DNA of 64,000 nt from Oscillospiraceae bacterium (lineage in GTDB: Bacteria > Bacillota > Clostridia > Oscillospirales > Ruminococcaceae). Location of the stretch: assembly GCA_017461245.1 (NCBI GenBank), contig JAFTYW010000024.1, positions 1-64,000 of the forward strand, given 5' to 3'. Positions within the stretch are counted from its first letter, which is position 1. Each line of letters begins with the position of its first letter. The translations under genes and the position numbers were made by a program. The notes below the pieces were generated by a model that was given only the letters and a program-made list of their open reading frames with translations, was not told the origin of the DNA and did no database searches. Below are positions 50,152 to 58,959 of the stretch, piece after piece.

Positions 50152-50979
50152 ATGTCATCAGAAAAATCTACCAAAAAAATATCAATAATCATGGGTGTAT
50201 ATAATTGCGAGGAAACTTTGGCTGAGGCGATCGATTCATTATTAAATCAGACATATACTAATTGGCAACTTATTTTATGCGATGATTGTTCAACAGACAA
50301 TACATATGATATCGCCGTTTCTTACCAATCAAAATACCCGGAAAAAATTATTGTATTTAGAAATGATACTAACTCAAAATTAGCTTTTTCTTTAAATCGT
50401 TGCTTAAAACTCGCAGATGGTGACTACATAGGTAGAATGGATGGCGATGACATTTCGGTTCCAAATCGCTTTGAAAGACAAGTTGAATTTTTAGATAATA
50501 ATGAATGTTATGATTTAGTTGGAACAGCAATGCAGCGTTTTAGTAGTAACGGCTTAGCCAATGTTGAATATCCAATCGAAAAACCGGATAAGTTTACCTT
50601 AAGAGAGCATGTTCCGTTTAATCATGCGACCATTTTAGCAAGACGCAAGGTATATGATGTGCTTAATGGATATACAGTTTCAAAGCGCACAGTCAGAGGA
50701 CAAGATAGTGATTTGTGGTTTAGGTTTTATCACGCGGGATTTTCTGGTTACAATTTAATGGAACCTTTATATTTGGTTCGTGAGGATAAAAAAGCTGTTC
50801 GTCGTAGAACTGCTAAGGTAAGAATAAATGCTTATAAAACCACTGTTTATGGATATAAATTGTTGAAATTTCCTGTGTGGTGGCTTATAAAACCCACTTG
50901 TCGCTTGATTGTACGATTGATAACACCGTATTTTCTTGTAGATCTTTATCGCTCGATTCAAAGTAAAATAAAAAAATAA
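50152..50979 (+). CDS. Glycosyltransferase family 2
   Basis: 275 residues, GT-A fold, no membrane helix. KISIIMGVYNCEETLAEAIDSLLNQTY binds the nucleotide base, DDCSTDNT follows, the DxD motif is MDGDDISVPNRF near residue 95, and HVPFNHATILARRKVY is in the acceptor side. The C-terminus is basic and amphipathic, suited to membrane association. Adds one sugar to the lipid-linked repeat; sugar unknown. Confidence 0.85.
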   Translation: MSSEKSTKKISIIMGVYNCEETLAEAIDSLLNQTYTNWQLILCDDCSTDNTYDIAVSYQSKYPEKIIVFRNDTNSKLAFSLNRCLKLADGDYIGRMDGDDISVPNRFERQVEFLDNNECYDLVGTAMQRFSSNGLANVEYPIEKPDKFTLREHVPFNHATILARRKVYDVLNGYTVSKRTVRGQDSDLWFRFYHAGFSGYNLMEPLYLVREDKKAVRRRTAKVRINAYKTTVYGYKLLKFPVWWLIKPTCRLIVRLITPYFLVDLYRSIQSKIKK

Positions 50980-51000
50980 ATTCAAGTTGGTGATTGTTCC

Positions 51001-52098
51001 TTGACCATTATGGCCATACCGTATTTTATCATTACTGCAATATCAGGCTTTATTGCAAAGCTTGTACCAAATGCAAAGAAAGAGGATTACGGTGAATTAA
51101 CTTCAAAACGTAAATCTGTAAATGCAAAAACAGGTTTTGTAATTATTTGCATAATATTGGTTTGCTTTTCTGCCTTTAGACAATTAAAGGCTGTGGGTAA
51201 TGATGAATATGCCTATCGAAATAGATATAATTATCTTGAAACGCAATCGTTAGCTGAGGTGCTGTCTAATGATGAATCAGGTGCTTCTCTGCTTACAACT
51301 ATATTTTGGTTTTCAACTCGAATAACCACCACCAATCAGGGCGGCATAATGGTTACGGGCTTTTTGACTGTGTTTTTATTGTTATTAGCCCTAAGGCGCG
51401 ATGCAAAAGATTTTTCCTATGCCATAGTTATGCTAATGGCAACAGGGTATTTCTTTAACACCTTTAACGGTATAGCACAGTGTTTGGCAGCGGCAGTGGC
51501 GCTTTATGCATTTAAATATGTTTATAATAAAGAACCGTATAAATTTTTCCTTGCGGTAATTATTTGCTGTACGATACACACGGCATCTGCTATTTTATTC
51601 TTGTTGTATTTTATATGTAATACCAGAGTTGGCAGTGTTAAAATGTATCTTTGGGACTTTGCTTTCTTGGCGGGAGCAATTATTATGTACAGATTGTTGC
51701 CCTTTATCATACCGCAGTATAACATACTTACGGATTATCAAGAGATTATAACCGAGGGACATCACGGTGTAAATATTGTAACCATTTTAATATCTGTTGC
51801 CCCTGCGATCATTGCTTTGCTTATGGCACAGAAAATTGATCCTAACGACAGAGTAACTACTGTTACTGCGCATATGACGATCATTAATGCGCTTATTTAC
51901 ATTGCAGGAAGTATGGATGTTTATATTGCGCGTTTTGCTTTGTTTACAGATATTTTCGTTGTAATATTCTTATCCCGTATACTTAAATATTTTAAAGACA
52001 AATATGGTATTCTAAAAATCTTAACGGTGATTTTATATTCATCGGTTGCACTTTACAGAATGAGCGGTGCGTATTATACATTTAATTTTGTTTGGTAA
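51001..52098 (+). CDS. EpsG-family membrane protein, probable polysaccharide polymerase (Wzy-like)
   Basis: 365 residues with about ten hydrophobic helices, the size of EpsG/Wzy proteins. The cytosolic block after helix 2 (FRQLKAVGNDEYAYRNRYNYL) and the large loop near residues 240-260 (NILTDYQEIITEGHHGVNI) are typical. Wzy-type polymerases join repeat units on the outer face of the membrane. TTG start at 51001 after GGTGATTG; the ATG at 51010 is the alternative. It is the only polymerase candidate in the locus. Confidence 0.82.
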   Translation: MTIMAIPYFIITAISGFIAKLVPNAKKEDYGELTSKRKSVNAKTGFVIICIILVCFSAFRQLKAVGNDEYAYRNRYNYLETQSLAEVLSNDESGASLLTTIFWFSTRITTTNQGGIMVTGFLTVFLLLLALRRDAKDFSYAIVMLMATGYFFNTFNGIAQCLAAAVALYAFKYVYNKEPYKFFLAVIICCTIHTASAILFLLYFICNTRVGSVKMYLWDFAFLAGAIIMYRLLPFIIPQYNILTDYQEIITEGHHGVNIVTILISVAPAIIALLMAQKIDPNDRVTTVTAHMTIINALIYIAGSMDVYIARFALFTDIFVVIFLSRILKYFKDKYGILKILTVILYSSVALYRMSGAYYTFNFVW

Positions 52099-52113
52099 AC
52101 GAAGGGGAAGATT

Positions 52114-53079
52114 ATGTCGATTAAGAGTAGCATAAAAAAACAATTGAAAAAATCAGCTATGGGAGAAATTGTATTTTTTTATATCCGCATTTTAAGAGAA
52201 AAACTTTGTATGCTAACACCTGATAAAGAGTTTTTGGAAAAACGATACAGGCAAAATTACGGTAAAGAGATGAATTTGGTCGAGCCAAAAACCTATAGTG
52301 AGGTTTGTACTTGGTTAAAGCTCTTTTATCGTGATAAGCGAATGACTCTTTGTGCTGACAAATACGGTATTCGCGATTATCTTGCTCAGCTCGGATACGA
52401 TGACCTGTGCAATGAAGTAATCGGTGTATATGACGATGCGAGAAAAATTGACTTTGAATCACTTCCTGATAAATTCGTTGCAAAGGCTACTCACGGAAGT
52501 GGCTGGAATCTTGTTTGTAAAGATAAAAGTAAGCTTGACTGGAAAAAAGAAGTTAAGAAAATGAATATGTGGCTCAAGCTTGATCTAACTGCTTTTGGCA
52601 GAGAGTGGAATTATAAAGATATCAAGCCTCAAATTGTTATTGAAAAGTTTATTGATCATGAGCCTCTTAATGATTATAAGTTTATGTGCTTTAACGGTGA
52701 ACCAATGTTCATGCAGTTAAATAATGATTATGATGGTAAGCACTATTTAGATTATTTTAGACTGGAAAATTGGGAAAAATTGCCTGTGTCCATAAAGGGA
52801 TACACTAGTTCCGATAGAGATATTAAAAAACCCGACAATTATGATAAAATGTTTGAATTGGCAAAAAAATTAAGTGAGCCATTCCCATTTGCTAGAATTG
52901 ATTTTTACAGTTTTGATGAAACAATAATACTTGGCGAAATCACTTTCTTTACAGGTGGAGGTATAACACCTTTTATTTCAGAAGAGGGCGATTATGATGA
53001 GGTGTTTGGTAGCTTGATCAAACTTCCGAAACCTAACCATAATTTAGAGTTGTATAACAAACTTTACAATAAAAACTGA
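52114..53079 (+). CDS. TupA-like ATP-grasp protein 2
   Basis: 321 residues, paralogue of the gene at 48099: same order YSEVCTWLKLFYRD, LPDKFVAKATHGSGWNLVC, GREWNYKDIKPQIVIEKF, NDYKFMCFNGEPMFMQ, and a shared end FARIDFYSFDETIILGEITFFTGGGI. It differs in the ATP-grasp lid (HGSGWNLVC versus HDSASVNVI), so acceptors probably differ. Its role is inferred to be ATP-dependent attachment of a group to a surface sugar. Confidence 0.83.
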   Translation: MSIKSSIKKQLKKSAMGEIVFFYIRILREKLCMLTPDKEFLEKRYRQNYGKEMNLVEPKTYSEVCTWLKLFYRDKRMTLCADKYGIRDYLAQLGYDDLCNEVIGVYDDARKIDFESLPDKFVAKATHGSGWNLVCKDKSKLDWKKEVKKMNMWLKLDLTAFGREWNYKDIKPQIVIEKFIDHEPLNDYKFMCFNGEPMFMQLNNDYDGKHYLDYFRLENWEKLPVSIKGYTSSDRDIKKPDNYDKMFELAKKLSEPFPFARIDFYSFDETIILGEITFFTGGGITPFISEEGDYDEVFGSLIKLPKPNHNLELYNKLYNKN

Positions 53080-53093
53080 AAGAAGCTGTTGAT

Positions 53094-54212
53094 TTGACTA
53101 AAATTTTGTTTTTAACAAATAATCTTTCGGGCGGCGGTGCCGAGCGTGTGCTTGTTAATCTTGCCAACTGTATGGCAGATGATGAATATGATATAACCTT
53201 GCGAGTGCTTACTAATACCGGAGAAAATAGGAAAAATCTTTCTAATAAAGTTAAATACGAATATGTTTTTAAAAAGAACTTTAAGGGTATTAACTATCTA
53301 CACCTGTTACCGCGTAAGTGGATATACAAAAAGGTTGCACACGGATGTTTTGATGTGATTGTTGTATATCTTCACGGTGTACTCACCAAAATTGTAAGTT
53401 ACGCGCCGAAAGCGCAAAAAACTGTGGCATATCTGCATGCCAATATGGAAAAATCGCCCTTTATTAAAAGTTTTAAAGACAAATCCGCTATACAAAATTG
53501 CTTTAAAAGCTATGACCGCATAGTGTCGGTAAGTCGTGAGGTGCAGAACTCATTTACGCAGGCGAGTGGTATTAACGACAAAAGATTAGTTGTAAAGTAT
53601 AACACCTTTGATGTTGATAAAATTAAAGCGCTTGCCTGTGAACCGATAAATATCAAATTTGCTGAGAAACATGGTATATCAATTTGTACCGTTGGCAAGC
53701 TTGAAACGGTTAAAGGACACAAAAGATTGCTGTCGGTTATGAAACGTTTGATTACAAACGGTATGGCCGCGCAGCTTACAATTGTTGGAGATGGGCCCTT
53801 AAAAAGCGAGCTGCAGGAATATATAAACGACAACAACTTACATAATTATGTGTCATTAGTAGGTTTTGATACCAACCCGTATAAATATGTTGCAAAAAGC
53901 GATTTGTTTGTTTGCTCTTCATTTAGTGAGGGATTCAGCTCGGTCGTAGCAGAGAGTCTTATACTCGGTGTTCCCGTTGTTACCACCGATTGTGCCGGTA
54001 TGCGCGAGATGTTGGGTGACAACAACGAATACGGTGCTGTTGTAAACAACGATGAAGACAGTTTGTATCAAGGCATTTTTGATATGATTGCAAACAGTGA
54101 TAAGCTTGAACATTACCGCAAGGCCGCACAACAGCGCGGTAAATTTTTTGAACCGCAGCAAACGGTAGGTGCAGTTGAAAAAATGCTTGAGGAGATTTTA
54201 AATGAACAATGA
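53094..54212 (+). CDS. Glycosyltransferase family 4
   Basis: 372 residues, GT-B fold. ILFLTNNLSGGGAERVLVNLAN is the N-terminal acceptor-side motif (GGAER type). VGKLETVKGHKRLLSVMKRL and the C-terminal SSFSEGFSSVVAESLILGVPVV donor-binding block are typical GT4. TTG start 53094 after GAAAGAAGC. Its last 11 bases overlap the start of the next GT, so coupled. Sugar specificity not readable. Confidence 0.87.
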   Translation: MTKILFLTNNLSGGGAERVLVNLANCMADDEYDITLRVLTNTGENRKNLSNKVKYEYVFKKNFKGINYLHLLPRKWIYKKVAHGCFDVIVVYLHGVLTKIVSYAPKAQKTVAYLHANMEKSPFIKSFKDKSAIQNCFKSYDRIVSVSREVQNSFTQASGINDKRLVVKYNTFDVDKIKALACEPINIKFAEKHGISICTVGKLETVKGHKRLLSVMKRLITNGMAAQLTIVGDGPLKSELQEYINDNNLHNYVSLVGFDTNPYKYVAKSDLFVCSSFSEGFSSVVAESLILGVPVVTTDCAGMREMLGDNNEYGAVVNNDEDSLYQGIFDMIANSDKLEHYRKAAQQRGKFFEPQQTVGAVEKMLEEILNEQ

Positions 54213-55200
54213 GTTAATCTCAGTAGTTGTTCCTTGTTATAATGTAGAAAAATATCTTGAAAAATGTGTTCAAAGCATTGTGGATCAGACCTATAAAAAT
54301 TTAGAGATAATTTTGGTTGATGATGGCGCTACCGACGGAACTCCAAAGCTTTGTGATAACTTAGCTCAAACCGATTCTCGTATTAATGTTATTCACAAAG
54401 TAAATGGCGGCCTTTCTGATGCGCGCAATGCAGGTATTGAGGTTGCTAAAGGTAAATACATAACATTTTTTGACAGCGACGATTGGGTTGAAAAGGATAT
54501 CCTAAAAACTGCAGTTGAAAAAATGACAAACAACAATACTGATTTGGTTGTTTGGGGATACACTGCCGAGTTTGTTGACGATGATGAAAAAGTGTTGAGC
54601 AGCCGAAACTGTGCCGTAAGTGGTATTTGCGAGTTGGGCGCAAATAATGATATTTTAATTCAAAAAGATACGCTTGGTTTATCGGGTTATGCATGGAACA
54701 AGCTGTATAAAACCGAAATTATAAAGGATAATAATCTGATTTTTGAAAAAGGAATATCTTTGGTAGAGGATATTTTGTTTAGTGCTTTATATTTTAGCAG
54801 GTGCAACAAAATAGAGTTTATTGATTGTATCGGAAATCACTACATTCAGAGAAAGCGTGCAACGTTAGGCACAAAGCGTTATGAAAATGTGTTTGAATTA
54901 AAGCTTATGGGCTGCACCGCGCGCGAAAATATATTAAAACATTTTCAGATTGATGATAGATCTATATCAAAAATAATGGGCAGCTTTTATTACGGCGCAC
55001 TTAATGCAGCGGTAACCACCGTTGCTACCGAGCCTAACATAAATCACGCTGATCTAATTGAAAAAATGAATGCATTTTTGGTTGATAAACACACACAAAG
55101 TGTTGCTAAAAAAGCAATGAAAACATCACTAAAACAGCGTCTTATTGTAATGTTGGTGCGCCTTAAGGCAGCGACGATGCTTGTTAAAATGAAAAAATAA
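54202..55200 (+). CDS. Glycosyltransferase family 2
   Basis: 332 residues. ISVVVPCYNVEKYLEKCVQSI, ILVDDGATDGTPKLCDN, and the DxD region FFDSDDWVEKDILKTAVEK. The usual DDGSTD reads DDGATD. The C-terminal half contains YAWNKLYKTEII and EDILFSALYFSR, conserved in capsule/EPS GT2 enzymes of Firmicutes. It starts inside the end of the GT4 gene. Cytoplasmic or membrane-associated; sugar unknown. Confidence 0.87.
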   Translation: MNNELISVVVPCYNVEKYLEKCVQSIVDQTYKNLEIILVDDGATDGTPKLCDNLAQTDSRINVIHKVNGGLSDARNAGIEVAKGKYITFFDSDDWVEKDILKTAVEKMTNNNTDLVVWGYTAEFVDDDEKVLSSRNCAVSGICELGANNDILIQKDTLGLSGYAWNKLYKTEIIKDNNLIFEKGISLVEDILFSALYFSRCNKIEFIDCIGNHYIQRKRATLGTKRYENVFELKLMGCTARENILKHFQIDDRSISKIMGSFYYGALNAAVTTVATEPNINHADLIEKMNAFLVDKHTQSVAKKAMKTSLKQRLIVMLVRLKAATMLVKMKK

Positions 55201-55222
55201 TGTATTTCACGGAGGGACATAA

Positions 55223-56287
55223 ATGGTTAAGAAACTTAAAAAACTTGTTCCTGAAAAACTTAAACTTAAAATTAAGCTTTTAGCCGTTGGTAACAAAGTC
55301 CCTTATTGGATGGATAAAGTTGATAAAACAAAGATGAACATTTTTGTTTTTCTTGCCGGGTTTTATCAGAATTTGGGTGATATGGCAATAACCTATGCAC
55401 AGGTTGAGTTTTTGAGGAAATTGTATCCTGATGCAAATATTGTCGCAATATCAAGCAATCAAACATATATTGCAGTTAAAACTATCAAGCACATAATTAA
55501 TCCTAATGATATAGTGACTATTATTGGCGGCGGAAATATGAGCAATATGTATCAATCGCTTGAAAATACGCGTTTGTATGTTGTAAATAACTTTCCTAAT
55601 AACCGTATAATCTCTTTTCCGCAATCGGTAGACTTTTCTGATACCGTCAGTGGTTTAAAAAGCCTTGAAGTAAGTCGTAAGACTTATTTTAAACATAAAG
55701 ATCTAACTATCTTTACAAGAGAAAGCAATTCTTTTGAGCGTGCTAAAAAATATTTTCCTAATGTGAATATTAAGATATGCCCCGATATTGTTTTATCACT
55801 TAATAAGGTTGAGCCGATCTGTGAGCGTACTGATGTTATATGCTGTCTGCGTTCTGACAAAGAGCAGTATTTATCCAATAGCGAAAAACAAACCCTTCTT
55901 TCTTTAATTAAGGAAGCGTTCCCTGATGCAATTTTTACTGATACTGTTGATGTTGCACTTGAGGATTGCACACCTGAGCGATATAAAAATACCCTTGAAA
56001 GCTTCTGGGGCAGACTTCGCAAGGGTAGAGTAGTTATAACCGACAGGCTTCATTGTATGATCTTTTGCGCTATTACAGGAACACCTTGTGTTGTGTTTGA
56101 CAATAGCAATCGTAAGATCTCCGGCGTTTACAATCAATGGATACCTAATATTTCATACATAAAACTGTTTTTAAACGACGAAATAGAGGAAGCAATTTCA
56201 GAGGCTAAAAAGTTATATAATGCTGATTTTAATATTACCTCATTTGATTTAAGTGATAAATTCCAAGAACTTGCCGATGCTGTTTAA
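55223..56287 (+). CDS. Polysaccharide pyruvyl transferase family protein
   Basis: 354 residues. The family blocks are FYQNLGDMAITYAQVEFLRKLYP near residue 47, IIGGGNMSNMYQS near 95, and VVITDRLHCMIFCAITGTPCVVFDNSNRKI near 275. It probably adds a pyruvate ketal (from phosphoenolpyruvate) to a hexose of the repeat, giving the polymer acidic groups. The protein begins with a basic stretch (KKLKKLVPEKLKLKIK) that may bind the membrane. Confidence 0.86.
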   Translation: MVKKLKKLVPEKLKLKIKLLAVGNKVPYWMDKVDKTKMNIFVFLAGFYQNLGDMAITYAQVEFLRKLYPDANIVAISSNQTYIAVKTIKHIINPNDIVTIIGGGNMSNMYQSLENTRLYVVNNFPNNRIISFPQSVDFSDTVSGLKSLEVSRKTYFKHKDLTIFTRESNSFERAKKYFPNVNIKICPDIVLSLNKVEPICERTDVICCLRSDKEQYLSNSEKQTLLSLIKEAFPDAIFTDTVDVALEDCTPERYKNTLESFWGRLRKGRVVITDRLHCMIFCAITGTPCVVFDNSNRKISGVYNQWIPNISYIKLFLNDEIEEAISEAKKLYNADFNITSFDLSDKFQELADAV

Positions 56288-56311
56288 AAAAATGTAAAGG
56301 AGGAATTTGTT

Positions 56312-57850
56312 TTGAACAATAAGGGAAGAGTCGAAAATTCAATAAAAAATTCCTCTTTGGGAATAATTACACAGGTTTCTAATATTTTATTAGGTCTTGT
56401 TGTTCGCACCTTTTTTATTTACAATCTTGACAAGGCGTATCTTGGGGTAAATGGGCTTTTTACAAATGTGCTTACAATGCTTTCGCTTGCTGAAATGGGC
56501 GTGGGTGCAGCCATTGTTTATAATATGTATAAACCCATTGCCAATAACGACTATAGGCAAATAGCCAAGCTGATGAATCTTTATAAAAAAGCATATTCAA
56601 TTATTGGTTGTATTGTGGCGGCAATCGGTATATGCTTAATACCTTTTTTGAAGTATATAATTAAAGATAACGCCGGAATAAAAGATCTTACATTTATTTA
56701 TGTGTTGTATTTGGCTAATACGGTTTCGTCTTACTTTTTTGCTTATAAACGCTCAATTTTCAGCGCGGATCAACGCGACCGAGTGCTGCAGTTGTTTAAA
56801 TTGATTAGTCATATAGCACGTTCTGCGTTACAAATTGCTGTACTTATTGTTTTTAAAAGCTTTACTTTGTATTTGGCTATTCAAATTGTATTAACTATAA
56901 TAGAAAATATTGTAATATCATTTTTTGCGGATAGATGCTATCCGTTTTTGAGAGAATATAAACAGGAAAAACTTACAAAACAAGAGCGAAAGCCTATATT
57001 TGATAATATTAAGGCCTTGTTTATATATAAAATCGGTAGTACAGCGCTTGACGGTACCGCGAACATAATAATCTCAGCTTTTGATAGTGTTGTAAGTGTA
57101 GGTTTATTGTCTAATTATACGCTAATAACAGGATCGGTTCAAACTTTGCTTTCTCAGATTACTAATGCGTTAACAGGAAGTGTTGGCAATTTTATCGCCA
57201 AAGAAAAGAGCGAGCGGCACGAAGAACTACTCAATAAAATCACTTTTTTGAATTTTATATTATATGGGTTGGTTTTTGTAGGTTCTATGGCGGTAATAAA
57301 TCCGTTTATCGCATTGTGGGCAGGCGGAGATTATGTTCTTGATTTTGAGATAGTGTTTATTCATTGCCTTAATATTTACATATTTGGTATGATGAACTCA
57401 ATATGGACCTTTAGATCTACAATGGGTCTGTTTGTTTACGGAAAATGGAGACCTCTTATTTCTGCAATAGTAAATTTGGTTGTATCTATCTGGCTGGCAA
57501 AAGAAATTGGATTTATCGGCGTGCTGCTGGGTACCACATTTACAAGAGTAGTTACAAATGTCTGGTATGACCCATTAATTGTTTATAAATATGGACTTAA
57601 CAAAAAACCATTACGCTATTATCTGAAATGGTTAGTATATTTGGTTGTATGTATTGTTGATATACTTATCGTTAAACTTTTTGCTGAATTTATAACCCTT
57701 ACAGGTATATTGGCAATTATTGTATATGGCGTTATTGCTATTGTCGTTTTTGCAGTGAGTGTTTTTGCCTTGTTTGGTAGAACACAGGAGCTTAAATACT
57801 TTATTAATGTTGTGCGCTTAATGTTAAAAAAATATATTAAGATCTCTTAG
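56312..57850 (+). CDS. wzx: Lipid-linked oligosaccharide flippase (Wzx-like, MATE/MOP superfamily)
   Basis: 512 residues with 12-14 predicted helices. The start RVENSIKNSSLGIITQVSNILLGLVVRTFFIY with YLGVNGLFTNVLTMLSLAEMGVGAAIVYNMYKPIA is the usual beginning of Firmicutes O-unit flippases. It moves the finished lipid-linked repeat to the outer face, where the polymerase acts. TTG start 56312, with AAAGGAGG 8 bases ahead. It ends 9 bases before the frameshifted glycosyltransferase. Confidence 0.9.
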   Translation: MNNKGRVENSIKNSSLGIITQVSNILLGLVVRTFFIYNLDKAYLGVNGLFTNVLTMLSLAEMGVGAAIVYNMYKPIANNDYRQIAKLMNLYKKAYSIIGCIVAAIGICLIPFLKYIIKDNAGIKDLTFIYVLYLANTVSSYFFAYKRSIFSADQRDRVLQLFKLISHIARSALQIAVLIVFKSFTLYLAIQIVLTIIENIVISFFADRCYPFLREYKQEKLTKQERKPIFDNIKALFIYKIGSTALDGTANIIISAFDSVVSVGLLSNYTLITGSVQTLLSQITNALTGSVGNFIAKEKSERHEELLNKITFLNFILYGLVFVGSMAVINPFIALWAGGDYVLDFEIVFIHCLNIYIFGMMNSIWTFRSTMGLFVYGKWRPLISAIVNLVVSIWLAKEIGFIGVLLGTTFTRVVTNVWYDPLIVYKYGLNKKPLRYYLKWLVYLVVCIVDILIVKLFAEFITLTGILAIIVYGVIAIVVFAVSVFALFGRTQELKYFINVVRLMLKKYIKIS

Positions 57851-57859
57851 GAGGGCCAA

Positions 57860-58865
57860 ATGAAACACCCATATATATATATATATATCAGTTATTATCC
57901 CGATATACAATGCAGAAAAATACCTAAAAAAATGTATTGAAAGCGTGTTATCACAAACGCTAAAAGAAATAGAAATAATTTTAGTGGATGACGGGTCAAC
58001 TGATGGAAGCGGAGCTATTTTAGATGAGTACGCTGAAAAATATGATAATATTAAGGTTATCCACCAAGAAAACGCGGGTCCTGCAATTGCAAGAAATGTT
58101 GGAATTGCAAATGCAAGAGGAGAATACATAGGATTTGTTGATAGTGATGATTATATTGCGCCAGACATGTATGAACAACTATATACAACTGCGATTAAAC
58201 ACAATGTCGATATTGTAACGGGCGACTTTGTAACTGTCAAAAATGGTCGAAATTTAAATAGACAGGGTGTAAAACTTGAGGCGAACAAACTCTATGGCGA
58301 AAAAGAAATAAGAGAACTGGTACTTTATGCAAACGAAAATCGACTTTTATGGTTTGCTGTAAAAAGCATATATAAAAGTGAACTGGTGAAAAATAACAAT
58401 ATCCATTTTTCTGAGTTGAAAATAGGCGAAGAGACGCCGTTTGTTTTGGAATGTTTGCTATGTGCAAAATCAATGTATTATATTGATGAACCATTTTATT
58501 TTTACGAACAGAGCCCCGACAGTTTAGCACGAGCAAAATATAAGGGAGATTATTTACATAAATTAGAGAAGCTTTATTTTGCTAAAGATAGTGTATATAA
58601 AAAATATAATATTACAGGATATGAAAACGATATTAATGCATACACTATGAAACATACTTTAACACTATTGCTTAGCAATGAAATTAATCACAGAAGTAGT
58701 ATTAGTGAGAAGATTAAATCATATAGAAATATAATAAATTCTCAAATGGTTAAAAACGCCTTTAAAACCTGTTCTACAAGTCTAATAAAATCAAATCTTA
58801 AATTTCTTGCGATTTTGCTGAAATTCAGAATGTATTTTATTCTTGCTTTGATTACTAATTTTTAA
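57860..58865 (+). pseudogene. Glycosyltransferase family 2, out of frame at a (AT)9 tract; probably phase-variable (OFF state)
   Basis: AGGAGGG (57849-57855) and ATG 57860 are an excellent start, but from there the reading gives [14 protein letters not shown] and stops after 26 codons. One frame over, directly from the tract, the protein reads [41 protein letters not shown] and onward as an intact GT2 enzyme to 58865. It has the DxD region [16 protein letters not shown]. One extra AT unit (10 instead of 9) restores [15 protein letters not shown] in one frame. The only in-frame alternative start in the body is GTG 57945, which would lose the nucleotide-binding strand. An assembly slip at a dinucleotide run cannot be excluded. 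Confidence 0.85.
57871..57888 (+). repeat. (AT)9 simple-sequence tract at the 5' end of a glycosyltransferase gene
   Basis: Eighteen bases of uninterrupted AT lie 8 bases after the ATG codon, inside the coding region and just before the conserved VIIP strand. No similar coding dinucleotide run was noticed elsewhere in the window. Confidence 0.95.
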
Positions 58866-58959
58866 TTTGTGATGGTGCTATTTGTTGTTAGTCTATAGTG
58901 TAGGTACTGTTATTATATATTAAAAGAGGTGTGTGCCTTTATAAACTGGGGAGTTTTAT

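Noticed and set aside
57860..57940. A real 26-residue peptide starting [10 protein letters not shown]
   Set aside because: It ends at a TGA that arises only because of the repeat phase; the other frame has a complete glycosyltransferase.
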